This document shows, one piece after another, positions 19,282 through 27,832 of a stretch of 64,000 bases of DNA. Every line of letters starts with the position of its first letter. The stretch's first letter is position 1. Location of the stretch: NCBI RefSeq assembly GCF_002844555.1, contig NZ_PJNI01000003.1, forward strand, positions 124,001-188,000, in the 5' to 3' direction. The notes beneath the pieces are model-generated. The model saw nothing but the letters and a program-made list of their open reading frames with translations, was not told the origin of the DNA and searched no databases. The position numbers and the translations under genes are program-made. The stretch comes from Brumimicrobium salinarum. GTDB lineage: Bacteria; Bacteroidota; Bacteroidia; Flavobacteriales_D; Crocinitomicaceae.

Positions 19282-19694
19282 GAGCTTACCGAGATGAACT
19301 AGCAAGCTCGGTTCATGAGATTATTTCGTATTTTAGAATGAGAAACCTGAATTTAACTTTCTATTTCACGCTTCCACAATATGGTGAGTTACAAGGTCAA
19401 CGCCCGTGAAGTTAAAGAATAATTTAAAAGCCGTTTAAACGGCTGGTTGTTCAGAGAGAAGCTTTATTGATTGAAAAATGTTCTATTGAAAAACCATTTC
19501 ATTAATTAGATTTGAACAAAGCTAACCATTTTTAACAGATTCCATTGGTGAGGGATTCATCCCTTACTAATGGAAACTATGAGCAATCCCTGAGTGGTTT
19601 TAACCACTTATTTTATAAAGTTAGTTATCCCTATTTTCAGTTAATAAATAACAATACAAACTAAGGGGGCTGCTGCGAGATTCCATCTCGTAGC
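19282..19694. repeat. Cluster of palindromic (REP-like) sequences
   Basis: The gene-free stretch 19151-19699 holds a run of different inverted repeats. They are gagctt/aagctc overlapping atgaac/gttcat (19282-19316); a perfect 16-base palindrome agccgtttaaacggct (19429-19444); a 16-bp stem with a 4-base loop and two G-T pairs (19540-19575); gtggtt/aaccac (19594-19607); and a 9-bp stem gctgcgaga/tctcgtagc (19672-19694) ending six bases before the M16 gene stop. The density is far above a normal spacer. The last hairpin could also act as a terminator, but it lacks a T-run. No transposase frame is present. Confidence 0.55.
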
Positions 19695-19699
19695 CGAAC

Positions 19700-20953
19700 T
19701 CACCCCGCACAAACCACAACAAAGTCCTCCCAATTCAAGTATCTATTCGCCAACTCTTTTAATTCTTCCGCTGTAACCTCTTTCACTTGCTTGATAAAAT
19801 CATCGTAATACGAAAAATCTAACCCGAAAGTCTCTACTGAAATGAATCGATCCATCATGGCTTGCGCTCCGTCAGATTGTTCTAAAATTTGACCGATGAT
19901 GTAGTTTTTTACTAAATCGAGTTCTTTTTTACTGACTTCTTCCGTTTGTAAAAGTGTGATTTCCTCTTGAATCGCTTCGAGTGTCAAGTCTTTGAACTCT
20001 TTTCCGACTTCGGTGCTGATAAAGAAATAACCCGTTTCGGATAGTTGTGCAACGCCCGAACCAATTCCATACGTATACCCTTTGTCTTCGCGAATAGAAG
20101 TCATTAATCGACTGCCGAAATAACCGCCCAAAATGGTGTTCACTACACTGAACTTGATAAAATCGGTGTGTTGTTTGTTGAATAAAACCCTACCCACACG
20201 AATTGCGGTTTGAACGGCTTGGTCTTTTTCTATGTGAATGTTGTTTGGCGAATAACTATAGTCGTAATCGAAACTGGTGATTTCTTCTTTTTTGAATTGT
20301 TCTCCAAGCGATTGAATAGTTGCTAAATCTTGATCATCTATAGCTCCAACAATGCTGATGTACTTTAATCCTTTTAGGTATTTCTCTTTGTGAAATTCAA
20401 TTAAATCACTTTGTTCGATGTGATCATAATCTTCCAATTGCACCAAATCTCCGTAAGGCGAATTTTGCATTAAATCACTGATAAAAGCACGTCTAGCTTG
20501 AGTAGAAACCTTTTCCAAAGAAATGGCCATTTTCTTCTTTTTGGATTGTAAAAGTTGCTTGATTTCTTTAGGATTAAAATTGACATTCATTATGGCATCA
20601 ACCAATGTCTCAGCAATACTTACAATGTGTTCTCTTAAACCAATTACAGAAATTTTTGCTTTTTCTTTGGTTATTTCCACCCCGTTAAATCCTCCTAAAG
20701 CGTCTATGGCTTCTTCTATTTCGTCACTGCTTTTATCGTGAGTTCCAGAAAGTAATAAATCGCCTGTCAATTGCGCAATGATTTTTGAAGTTTTTAAACT
20801 TCCTGCGTCAAAAACAAAGTCAATGCGTACTGTTTCATCGTTGGTTTTACGAATGGCGTACAACTTTGCTCCGTTTTGTAAGGTGATGATTTCTGGAGAT
20901 TGAAAATCGATATGGCTAACTGTGGATGTTTTCGGTGCAAGTGTTCTATTCAT
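19700..20953 (-). CDS. M16 family peptidase, non-catalytic partner subunit
   Basis: The product is 417 residues from the second of two tandem ATGs (20956 and 20953) that overlap the upstream gene's stop (ATGATGAATAG). It has the M16 fold, with the conserved second-half pattern GGYFGSRLMTSIREDKGYTYGIGSG. The zinc-binding HxxEH is absent: where it should lie the sequence reads AQLTGDLLLSGT. This matches the inactive subunit of heterodimeric M16 proteases such as mitochondrial-processing-peptidase-like pairs. The overlap with the active subunit points to a stoichiometric complex. Confidence 0.87.
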   Translation of the reverse strand: MNRTLAPKTSTVSHIDFQSPEIITLQNGAKLYAIRKTNDETVRIDFVFDAGSLKTSKIIAQLTGDLLLSGTHDKSSDEIEEAIDALGGFNGVEITKEKAKISVIGLREHIVSIAETLVDAIMNVNFNPKEIKQLLQSKKKKMAISLEKVSTQARRAFISDLMQNSPYGDLVQLEDYDHIEQSDLIEFHKEKYLKGLKYISIVGAIDDQDLATIQSLGEQFKKEEITSFDYDYSYSPNNIHIEKDQAVQTAIRVGRVLFNKQHTDFIKFSVVNTILGGYFGSRLMTSIREDKGYTYGIGSGVAQLSETGYFFISTEVGKEFKDLTLEAIQEEITLLQTEEVSKKELDLVKNYIIGQILEQSDGAQAMMDRFISVETFGLDFSYYDDFIKQVKEVTAEELKELANRYLNWEDFVVVCAG

Positions 20954-22193
20954 CATTCTTTTTCGCTTTAATAATGAGTTGTGTACAATTCGTTTTTTGT
21001 AAAATGTTTTGAGCATGGGTTTGAATTCCCTCGACGTTTACTTTTTCGTATTCTTCTGTTTCTGTATTGATGAGGTTTGCATCGCCCAACAATTCATTCA
21101 TGCACAAAGCAATACTGGTGTTCAAAACGCCTTGCTCAGAAAATGCTTTGGTGGTTTTTACCTTATTGATGATTTTTTCTAATTCTGAAGCTTCAATTGG
21201 AGTAGATTTTAATTCCTCTAACACCTTCCAAATTTCAGTATCAATTTCTTCTAAAGTTGTACCATCACTTGGATGAACTGATAACATCAATAGACCAGGA
21301 TCCATTGATCCCATAACATAGGCATTGATCTCTGTTACCAATTCTAGTTCTTTTTTTAATCGCTTATACAAACGGGAAGATTTTCCTCTTCCCAGTACAT
21401 CAGAAATTAAATCGGCTTCGTAATATCCTTGTTGACCTTTTCCAGCCATTTTAAATCCGTAGGTGTAAAGATCAGAAGGCACTTCTCTTTCAATGGTTTT
21501 TGTCCTGAATTCTGTTTGCTTTGGCTCTTGTGGTAAATTCCTCACTTTCTTTTCTCGTGCAGGAATATCGCCATACCATTTTCCGACCAGTCTTTTTACT
21601 TCCTCCAATTCCAAGTTTCCAGCAATACACAAAATGGCATTTCCCGGATGATAATGCGTGTGGAAAAAATCTTTCACTTCTTCCATGGTCGCTTCTTCGA
21701 TGTGCTCGATGTTTTTCCCAATAGTTGCCCATTGATAAGGATGCACTTTATAGGCCAAAGGACGGAATTCAAGCCACAAATCACCATAAGGCTGATTCAA
21801 ATAGCGTTGTTTAAACTCTTCGATAACTACGCTTCTTTGCACTTCGAGGCTTTTGTCGGTAAACGCCAAAGAAAGCATACGGTCGCTTTCCAGCCACAAA
21901 GCTGTTTCGATATTCTGCACCGGAACAACATCGTAATAATTCGTCATGTCGTTGCTTGTAAAAGCATTGTTGTTTCCTCCTGCCTCTTGCAAAGGACCAT
22001 CGAAATTGGGGATATTAATAGACCCGCCGAACATTAAATGCTCAAATAAATGAGCAAATCCTGTTCTTTCTGGAGATTCATCTCGTGCGCCTACGTCGTA
22101 TAAGGTGTTTACCACCGCCATTGGTGTGGTTACATCTTTATGGAAAATGACCCGCAAGCCATTGTCGAGTTCAAAACGTTCAAATTTTACCAT
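20946..22193 (-). CDS. M16 family zinc metallopeptidase, catalytic subunit
   Basis: This insulinase-like peptidase has 415 residues. The inverted zinc motif HLFEH is at residues 48-52, and the downstream glutamate of the M16 signature lies in the VVIEEFKQRY region. The C-terminal M16 domain is also present. It probably clips peptides in the cytoplasm, since no signal peptide is seen; the natural substrate is unknown. The start overlaps the stop of the nitronate-monooxygenase-like gene by one base, and its stop overlaps the partner subunit, giving a tight three-gene operon. Confidence 0.9.
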   Translation of the reverse strand: MVKFERFELDNGLRVIFHKDVTTPMAVVNTLYDVGARDESPERTGFAHLFEHLMFGGSINIPNFDGPLQEAGGNNNAFTSNDMTNYYDVVPVQNIETALWLESDRMLSLAFTDKSLEVQRSVVIEEFKQRYLNQPYGDLWLEFRPLAYKVHPYQWATIGKNIEHIEEATMEEVKDFFHTHYHPGNAILCIAGNLELEEVKRLVGKWYGDIPAREKKVRNLPQEPKQTEFRTKTIEREVPSDLYTYGFKMAGKGQQGYYEADLISDVLGRGKSSRLYKRLKKELELVTEINAYVMGSMDPGLLMLSVHPSDGTTLEEIDTEIWKVLEELKSTPIEASELEKIINKVKTTKAFSEQGVLNTSIALCMNELLGDANLINTETEEYEKVNVEGIQTHAQNILQKTNCTQLIIKAKKNDE

Positions 22194-23149
22194 TAAAACT
22201 TAAATTTTGCATTTGTATTTTGTGCTGATAATGCAGCTTTGAAGTCTGTAACAATCTCCTCCACAATTTGTGCGGCAGGAAGTACTTCATTGATAAGACC
22301 TGAAACTTGTCCTATTTCGAGTTCTCCTTCGTCTAAATCTCCTTCAAACATTCCCTTTTTAGCTCGACCGCGACCAAGAAGATCAATCAATTCATCCACA
22401 GACTTGCAGTCGGTGTAGGCTTCCACAACCTGACTATAAAAAGCGTTCTTAATCAAACGAACAGGAGTAATTTCTTTTAAGGTCAAAATCGTATCTCCTT
22501 CTTTCGATTCAACTACGGTGTTTTTAAAATTATCGTGCGCTGAAGATTCTTCAGAAGCCACAAAACGACTTCCAATTTGAACGGCGTCTGCACCTAAATT
22601 CATAGCAGCCAACATTCCTGCACCGTTTCCAATTCCTCCTGCGGCAATCACGGGAATATTTACTGCTTCCCTCACCATAGGAATTAAACAAAAAGTAGTG
22701 GTTTCATCTTTTCCGTTGTGTCCGCCTGCTTCAAAACCTTCCGCCACAACAGCATCAACTCCTGCTGCTTCAGATTTTTGTGCAAATTTCACACTCGAAA
22801 CCACATGAACGACTTTTATACCGTGATCTTGCAAATGTTTTGTCCAAGTTTTTGGATTTCCAGCCGAAGTAAAAACGATAGGCACTTCGTGTTTGATAAT
22901 CGTTTCAATATGCTTGTCGATATCCGGATATAGCATTGGTAAATTAACAGCAAAAGGTTTGTCCGTCGCCTCCTTGCATTTACGCACATGTAAATCCAAA
23001 ATTTCAGGATACATACTTCCCGAACCGATAATTCCGAGTCCGCCCGCATTAGAAACAGCTGCTGCCAATTCCCAACCCGAACACCAAATCATCCCGGCTT
23101 GAATGAGTGGATATTCTATATTAAATAATGAAGTGATTCTATTTTTCAT
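22193..23149 (-). CDS. Nitronate monooxygenase / FabK-like FMN enzyme
   Basis: The product is 318 residues with a TIM-barrel FMN fold. Signatures are YPLIQAGMIWCSG at the N-terminus, the EAGGHNG loop, PVIAAGGIGNG and GADAVQIGSRFVASEE, all typical of the 2-nitropropane dioxygenase family, which also includes the enoyl-ACP reductase FabK. The reaction (nitronate oxidation or enoyl reduction) cannot be decided here. It is the first gene of an operon with the two M16 subunits (TAATG overlap). Confidence 0.82.
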   Translation of the reverse strand: MKNRITSLFNIEYPLIQAGMIWCSGWELAAAVSNAGGLGIIGSGSMYPEILDLHVRKCKEATDKPFAVNLPMLYPDIDKHIETIIKHEVPIVFTSAGNPKTWTKHLQDHGIKVVHVVSSVKFAQKSEAAGVDAVVAEGFEAGGHNGKDETTTFCLIPMVREAVNIPVIAAGGIGNGAGMLAAMNLGADAVQIGSRFVASEESSAHDNFKNTVVESKEGDTILTLKEITPVRLIKNAFYSQVVEAYTDCKSVDELIDLLGRGRAKKGMFEGDLDEGELEIGQVSGLINEVLPAAQIVEEIVTDFKAALSAQNTNAKFKF

Positions 23150-23389
23150 AAAATGATATTTTTCTAATTTTATTGAAGAATGTAAAGTTATTAGGAATAT
23201 TTTGAAAAAGGGTATGAAAAAGGGAGAAAGAAAGGGAGAGGGAGAGAAAGATTGGAAGTATTAGAGTTAGAGGTTTAAGCTGGTTAAGTAGGAAGTAGGG
23301 GTGCAGATTTAAACTCTACATTTGCTAATAGGAAGTATTCCCTTATAAAGTTAATGACATCTTTTTATGTCAGAAATAATTTTTATACT

Positions 23390-23397
23390 TATCTTTG
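23390..23397 (+). promoter_or_regulatory. -7 promoter element for higBA
   Basis: TATCTTTG is a perfect TAnnTTTG match, 25 bases before the higB ATG. The -33 TTG is weak (ATG at 23367-23369). Because it includes the TTG used by the longer frame, it supports the downstream ATG as the true start. Confidence 0.5.
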
Positions 23398-23421
23398 ACG
23401 TTAGTAACGTTCATCGTAATT

Positions 23422-23703
23422 ATGATTATTTCATTTGGTACAAAAGAAACAGAAAAGATTTGGGACGGAATTCGTGTTAAAAAAATGCCCATTGAAATTC
23501 AAAAAGTTGGACGTAGAAAATTAAGAATGATAAATAACTCTGAGGATTTGAATGATTTAAGGATTCCGCCCTCGAATCGTTTAGAGAAGCTGTCTGGAGA
23601 TCTAAATAATTATTTTAGTATAAGGATAAACAGACAATGGAGAATTATATTTCAGTGGGAGAACGGAAAAGCAAGCGAAGTTCAAATCATTGATTATCAT
23701 TAA
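23422..23703 (+). CDS. higB: HigB/RelE-type toxin of a type II toxin-antitoxin system
   Basis: The product is 93 residues from the ATG at 23422; the longer frame uses a TTG inside the promoter. The pattern DLRIPPSNRLEKLSGDLNNYFSIRINRQWRIIF matches plasmid-maintenance killer proteins of the HigB branch of RelE, ribosome-dependent mRNA interferases. The conserved basic C-terminal region (RINRQWRI) carries likely catalytic residues. The higA antitoxin gene follows after 17 bases, the toxin-first order typical of hig loci. Confidence 0.87.
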   Translation: MIISFGTKETEKIWDGIRVKKMPIEIQKVGRRKLRMINNSEDLNDLRIPPSNRLEKLSGDLNNYFSIRINRQWRIIFQWENGKASEVQIIDYH

Positions 23704-23720
23704 AATTAAAATAGAATACA

Positions 23721-24008
23721 ATGGAGAAATTATCAAACATACACCCCGGAGAAGTTTTAAAAGAAGAGTTTTTAATTCCGCTAAAACTATCGGCTTATAA
23801 ACTGTCAAAAGATATAAATGTACCGCAAACACGAATCTCAGAAATCATTAATGGACGAAGAAGAATAACCGCAGATACTGCATTGCGTTTAAGCAAATAC
23901 TTCGATAATTCTCCAAGATTCTGGCTCGGACTACAAGAAGATTACGATTTAGAAGATGCAATCAACAATCTAAAGACAGAATTGGATAAGATAAAAAGTT
24001 TTAATTGA
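23721..24008 (+). CDS. higA: HigA-type antitoxin, XRE-family DNA-binding protein
   Basis: The product is 95 residues. NIHPGEVLKEEFLIPLKLSAYKLSK and the following VPQTRISEIINGRRRITADTALRLSKYF form the helix-turn-helix of the HigA/VapI family, and the FWLGLQEDYDL tail is a family hallmark. It neutralises HigB and represses its own operon. It pairs with the toxin gene just upstream. A small hairpin at 24069-24088 lies between it and convergent lgt. Confidence 0.9.
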   Translation: MEKLSNIHPGEVLKEEFLIPLKLSAYKLSKDINVPQTRISEIINGRRRITADTALRLSKYFDNSPRFWLGLQEDYDLEDAINNLKTELDKIKSFN

Positions 24009-24068
24009 AGCGATACTGCTATACTCTTAAAATGATTCTCCTGTTTATTCAATTAAAAGCGCATGTAC

Positions 24069-24088
24069 GGACGTTTTGAAAAACGTCC
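24069..24088. terminator. Possible hairpin terminator between higA and lgt
   Basis: The stem ggacgtttt / aaaacgtcc has a 2-base centre and is followed on the plus strand by only a short T stretch. It lies between two convergent genes and may serve both. Confidence 0.4.
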
Positions 24089-24117
24089 TTTCGTCCTTAA
24101 AGCAAAGCTAATAAAAA

Positions 24118-24951
24118 TCACTCCTTCTTAGGATTCAACTTCTTTCCCATTGCCAACAAGACAATCACAATTCCAGCGATCACAAAAGGAACGCTCAACC
24201 ACTGACCTGTGTTAATAATCAATCCTGCATCTCTTTCGGCTTGTCCTACTTTTACAAACTCTACGATAAAACGCCATCCGAAAATAAAAATCAAGAACAA
24301 TCCAAACAAGAATCCGCTTTTCTCCTTGATTTTCGTTTTCCAGTAAAGACTCAGTAGAATAATGAAGCTAAAAAGATATCCAATCGCTTCATAAAGCTGT
24401 GCAGGGTGACGATAAACATGCACCATTTCACCATCTACTTCTACCAAGTTATTGATACTTTCATGCATAAACATAAAACCCCAAGGTAAATCTGTGGGTT
24501 GACCAATAATCTCATGATTCACTAAGTTTCCAAGTCGAATAAAACAACCTGCAATGGCAATCGGTGCAACGATACGATCCAGAATCCACCACATCGATTT
24601 TTTAGTCACTACTTTACTGTAAATGAAAAGCGCAATCAATATAGCAATAGCGCCACCATGACTCGCTAATCCACCCTCCCAGACTTTAAGAATGTCAATC
24701 GGGTTTTCTTTATAAATGTGCCAATCATAAAAGAAAACGTGCCCTAATCGAGCCCCAACAATGGTAGCAATTACAACATAAATCAATAATTTATCTAACC
24801 ATGCTTCTGGAATACCTTCATCTTTAAACATGCGTTTAATTACGTAAAAGCCAATGATTAGTCCCGTAACAAAAAGTAATCCGTATAAATTTGGTGTGCT
24901 CCAACCGTCAATCAGTTGCGAGGTCATATTCCATTCTATTCCTAATATCAC
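24118..24951 (-). CDS. lgt: Prolipoprotein diacylglyceryl transferase
   Basis: This polytopic enzyme of 277 residues attaches diacylglycerol to the lipobox cysteine of prolipoproteins. Seen: the N-terminal IEWN and YGLLF segment, GARLGHVFFYDW, GGLASHGG with the family histidine, and the Lgt signature IRLGNLVNHEIIGQPTDLPWG. The start is GTG at 24951; an ATG eight codons later would remove the conserved IEWN segment, so GTG is preferred. It stands alone between higA and the helicase gene. Confidence 0.92.
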   Translation of the reverse strand: MILGIEWNMTSQLIDGWSTPNLYGLLFVTGLIIGFYVIKRMFKDEGIPEAWLDKLLIYVVIATIVGARLGHVFFYDWHIYKENPIDILKVWEGGLASHGGAIAILIALFIYSKVVTKKSMWWILDRIVAPIAIAGCFIRLGNLVNHEIIGQPTDLPWGFMFMHESINNLVEVDGEMVHVYRHPAQLYEAIGYLFSFIILLSLYWKTKIKEKSGFLFGLFLIFIFGWRFIVEFVKVGQAERDAGLIINTGQWLSVPFVIAGIVIVLLAMGKKLNPKKE

Positions 24952-25037
24952 AATGTGTATTTTTTAATTGTGGTGGAAAGATACTTTTTTTATGGGAAAG
25001 AACGTCTAGTATTTATAAAAAATCAATTTACTGTGAC

Positions 25038-26867
25038 TTAGTAAATCAATTCAAACACACTCCTGTATCCGCCAACTTCCTCAGCGTATTCAACGAATTC
25101 CTTGTAAAATTGATCATTTGCCAAAGTAGCTGAATCTCCAATCACAACTAGCTTTTTCTTTGCTCTTGTGAGTGCCACATTCATTCTTCGGTAATCTTTT
25201 AGAAATCCGATTTTCCCCTCGGTGTTACTTCTCACAAGACTTAATATTACGACATCGGCTTCTTGACCTTGGAATGAATCAATCGTGCTAACTGATATTT
25301 CTTTGAAGGCTTCTTTTGCCAATTCCACTTGACTTGAATAAGGAGAAATAAATACAGCAGATTGTCCCTTTACTATCCAATTTTCAGCGTTTTCTTCAAC
25401 GATTCTTAATTCCTCAGGATTATTGGTACTTCTACTGTTTTCCTGTTTTTTCTCGTCAAATCCAGCCCCAGCAGTATCATAATAAATCAATGAATCCGGC
25501 AGTGAGTCAGCCGCAGAAGACAGTTTTCCATCGTAGAAATAACGAGAGGAAAACCCAGCAATTTCTGGTGTCATTCGGTATTGAATCCCCAAGAGATTGC
25601 TTGAAACCTCTGAGTTCATTGCGTGTTCAAGAACAGAAGTTGACAGTCCTTTTCGAGCAGCTTCTTCGCTAATAATCGTTGGTGGAAGTTGTAAATGATC
25701 TCCACTCAAAATCGCACGATTGGCTTTTTCTAATACCAACCAAGCCATGGGTTCTATGCATTGGCCAGCTTCATCTAAAAAGGCCACATCAAAAGTTTGC
25801 TCTTTCAACAATGGATCGATTAATCCAATGGGTGTTCCTAAAATTACATCAGCTTCCTTATAGAATTGGGACAAATAATAAGTAGACAAAGACTTAATTT
25901 CATCGCGAATAGCATAAACTTCCTTAAAAAGTAGTTTTCTTTGTTCCCGTTCTGATTTTCCAAAACTACGTTTATATTGATGTGCCATTTTGCGGAATTC
26001 AGCAGCTTGAATTTTTAATCTTTTAATTTTCTTACTGTATTTGTCCTGACTCATAATTCCAGCTGGCGTGTGTTCCCAAACCTTTTGATTGACTTTAGCC
26101 GTATTTCCTAAACGCAGCACTTTCAGTCCATTATTTAATAATTGTTGTGCCAAATGATCCACCGCGGCATTACTTGGAGCTGAGGCAACTATGCTCTTCC
26201 CTTGTTTTCTTAATTCTTGAATTAAAGCAACAATAGTTGTCGTTTTTCCAGTGCCTGGAGGTCCATGAATCAATTGAAGTGGTAAATCACACAAGCCATG
26301 TTCAACTGCCAATTTTTGATAAGCATTCAAATCAGGAAGTTTTAAAGACTTTACATCAGTCTGCTCCAAAGGTTTTTGCTTTTTTAGACCGTGAACAATC
26401 TCAAATAATTCAGTTAATCTCTTATTCTCTCCCTTTGAAATGCGTTTCAACACACCATGCATTTGTTGGAAAGTTCGATTATCCGGCAATCTTTTAATGC
26501 CAATTCCTTTCTCATCAATCCAATCTGGAAAATCGTCTGTGTAAAGCAAAACTTCAGCTTTACGTTCAGCAATAGACAGTAACTGACCATTGCAAATATC
26601 ATCGGTATTAGGTAAAAAAACAGCCACTGGAGTTCCCTCACTAAAAAATGCGCGATTCACGCCACCTTCAGCATGAAAGGAAACGGTAATCACTGGCTGA
26701 TCAGTATATCCAAAAGATTTATTTTGAATTTTTACAGGATGCAAAATAGCACCTTCTTTTCTTAGTTCTTTTAAAGAAACATCTTTTTCAAACCATTTCT
26801 TCTCTTGTTCCTCCTCTTCGAGACGCAAAAGAGATCTTATTTCCTGAATAAGGGATTTTACCTCCAT
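25038..26867 (-). CDS. UPF1/SMUBP2-like superfamily 1B helicase
   Basis: The product is 609 residues from the ATG at 26867; the longer frame begins with TTG. Motifs in order: Walker A GPPGTGKTTT, SAPSNAAVDHL (Ia), FLDEAGQ (II, DEAG), SGDHLQLPPT (III), YRMTPEIAGF (IV), STIDSFQGQEADVVILS (V) and RMNVALTRAKKKLVVIGD (VI). This is the IGHMBP2/DNA2-like helicase family, found in many Bacteroidota as a free-standing enzyme acting on DNA or RNA. Its cellular role in bacteria is not settled. It is monocistronic. Confidence 0.88.
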   Translation of the reverse strand: MEVKSLIQEIRSLLRLEEEEQEKKWFEKDVSLKELRKEGAILHPVKIQNKSFGYTDQPVITVSFHAEGGVNRAFFSEGTPVAVFLPNTDDICNGQLLSIAERKAEVLLYTDDFPDWIDEKGIGIKRLPDNRTFQQMHGVLKRISKGENKRLTELFEIVHGLKKQKPLEQTDVKSLKLPDLNAYQKLAVEHGLCDLPLQLIHGPPGTGKTTTIVALIQELRKQGKSIVASAPSNAAVDHLAQQLLNNGLKVLRLGNTAKVNQKVWEHTPAGIMSQDKYSKKIKRLKIQAAEFRKMAHQYKRSFGKSEREQRKLLFKEVYAIRDEIKSLSTYYLSQFYKEADVILGTPIGLIDPLLKEQTFDVAFLDEAGQCIEPMAWLVLEKANRAILSGDHLQLPPTIISEEAARKGLSTSVLEHAMNSEVSSNLLGIQYRMTPEIAGFSSRYFYDGKLSSAADSLPDSLIYYDTAGAGFDEKKQENSRSTNNPEELRIVEENAENWIVKGQSAVFISPYSSQVELAKEAFKEISVSTIDSFQGQEADVVILSLVRSNTEGKIGFLKDYRRMNVALTRAKKKLVVIGDSATLANDQFYKEFVEYAEEVGGYRSVFELIY

Positions 26868-27151
26868 TGTTGTTTTTTTGGTCAAACAAAATTAATAAAA
26901 CTTGTTACTTTGAATGGGGTGGGAGTTTTTGGATTGTGGAGGTGCAGATACTTTCCAAAATAAACACAATTCACAAAACTTTTATGTTCTCCTTTTGTTC
27001 TTTGTCATACAAGATGGTTAGGGATAAGCATTGCAGGCATTCAATTAAAATAAAAATAAGGTAAAGAAAAGCTATTCTTATTCAAATTGAAGCTTACTAA
27101 TTCAATGTTAGGAATTCTGTTTCTCCTAAAATATTCCCCATCTTTGCAAAA

Positions 27152-27832
27152 ATGGACATTGTGAATTTTAAAGATAAAGAACTTATAATATTTGATTTTG
27201 ACGGAACGCTCATTAATAGCATACCCGATCTTACTTTGGCAATAAATAAAATGTTGTCGCATTTCAAATTTTCTACTTTAACGATAACAGAGGTTACACC
27301 TTTTATTGGAAATGGTGCGAAACCTTTAGTTAAAAGAGCTTTGGATGCAGCAATGAAAAAAGAAGGTTCAATTGAAGTCGATTTTAAAGAAGCATTTGAC
27401 ATTTATTTAGCCGCTTATAAAGAGATTACTTGCAAAGACACGTTTATGTATCCTGGCGTTTTAGATACACTTAATTATCTCAAGGAAAAAGAATACAAAA
27501 TGGTCATTTGTACAAATAAACCTATGGAATTTGTTGAGCCTATTTTGGACACGCTAAAGATTAAAGATTTCTTTCAATTGTGGATTGGTGAGAATTCTTT
27601 AGCAGAGAAAAAACCAAGTGCTTTGCCTTTGCTTCATTTAGTAGAAGAAATGAATTCTAGCATTGAGAAAAGTATCATGATTGGAGATTCTAAGAATGAT
27701 ATTCTTGCCGCCCAAAATGCCAAAATGGACAGTATTGGCGCTACTTATGGATATAATTACAATGAAAACATTTCAGATTACAAGCCTACAATGGTCTTAG
27801 ACAATTTTACAGATTTACAAAAGTCTTTCTAG
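27152..27832 (+). CDS. HAD-superfamily phosphatase, phosphoglycolate-phosphatase-like
   Basis: The product is 226 residues. Motif I FDFDGTLINS (nucleophile Asp), motif II VICTNKP, the lysine region AEKKPSALPL and motif III GDSKNDILAAQNA are those of the Gph/PGP branch of subfamily IA HAD hydrolases with a helical cap. It probably removes phosphate from 2-phosphoglycolate or a similar small metabolite. A near-consensus -7 box (CATCTTTG, 27139-27146) is only 5 bases from the ATG, so the leader would be minimal. The FAD oxidoreductase gene follows with no gap. Confidence 0.85.
   Translation: MDIVNFKDKELIIFDFDGTLINSIPDLTLAINKMLSHFKFSTLTITEVTPFIGNGAKPLVKRALDAAMKKEGSIEVDFKEAFDIYLAAYKEITCKDTFMYPGVLDTLNYLKEKEYKMVICTNKPMEFVEPILDTLKIKDFFQLWIGENSLAEKKPSALPLLHLVEEMNSSIEKSIMIGDSKNDILAAQNAKMDSIGATYGYNYNENISDYKPTMVLDNFTDLQKSF

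Noticed and set aside
21648-22037. 129-codon plus-strand frame
   Set aside because: Antisense shadow of the catalytic M16 gene, whose HxxEH region it covers.
23208-23270. Purine-rich run (gggagaaagaaaggg) as a functional element
   Set aside because: Only a low-complexity stretch; no periodic unit or pairing partner seen.
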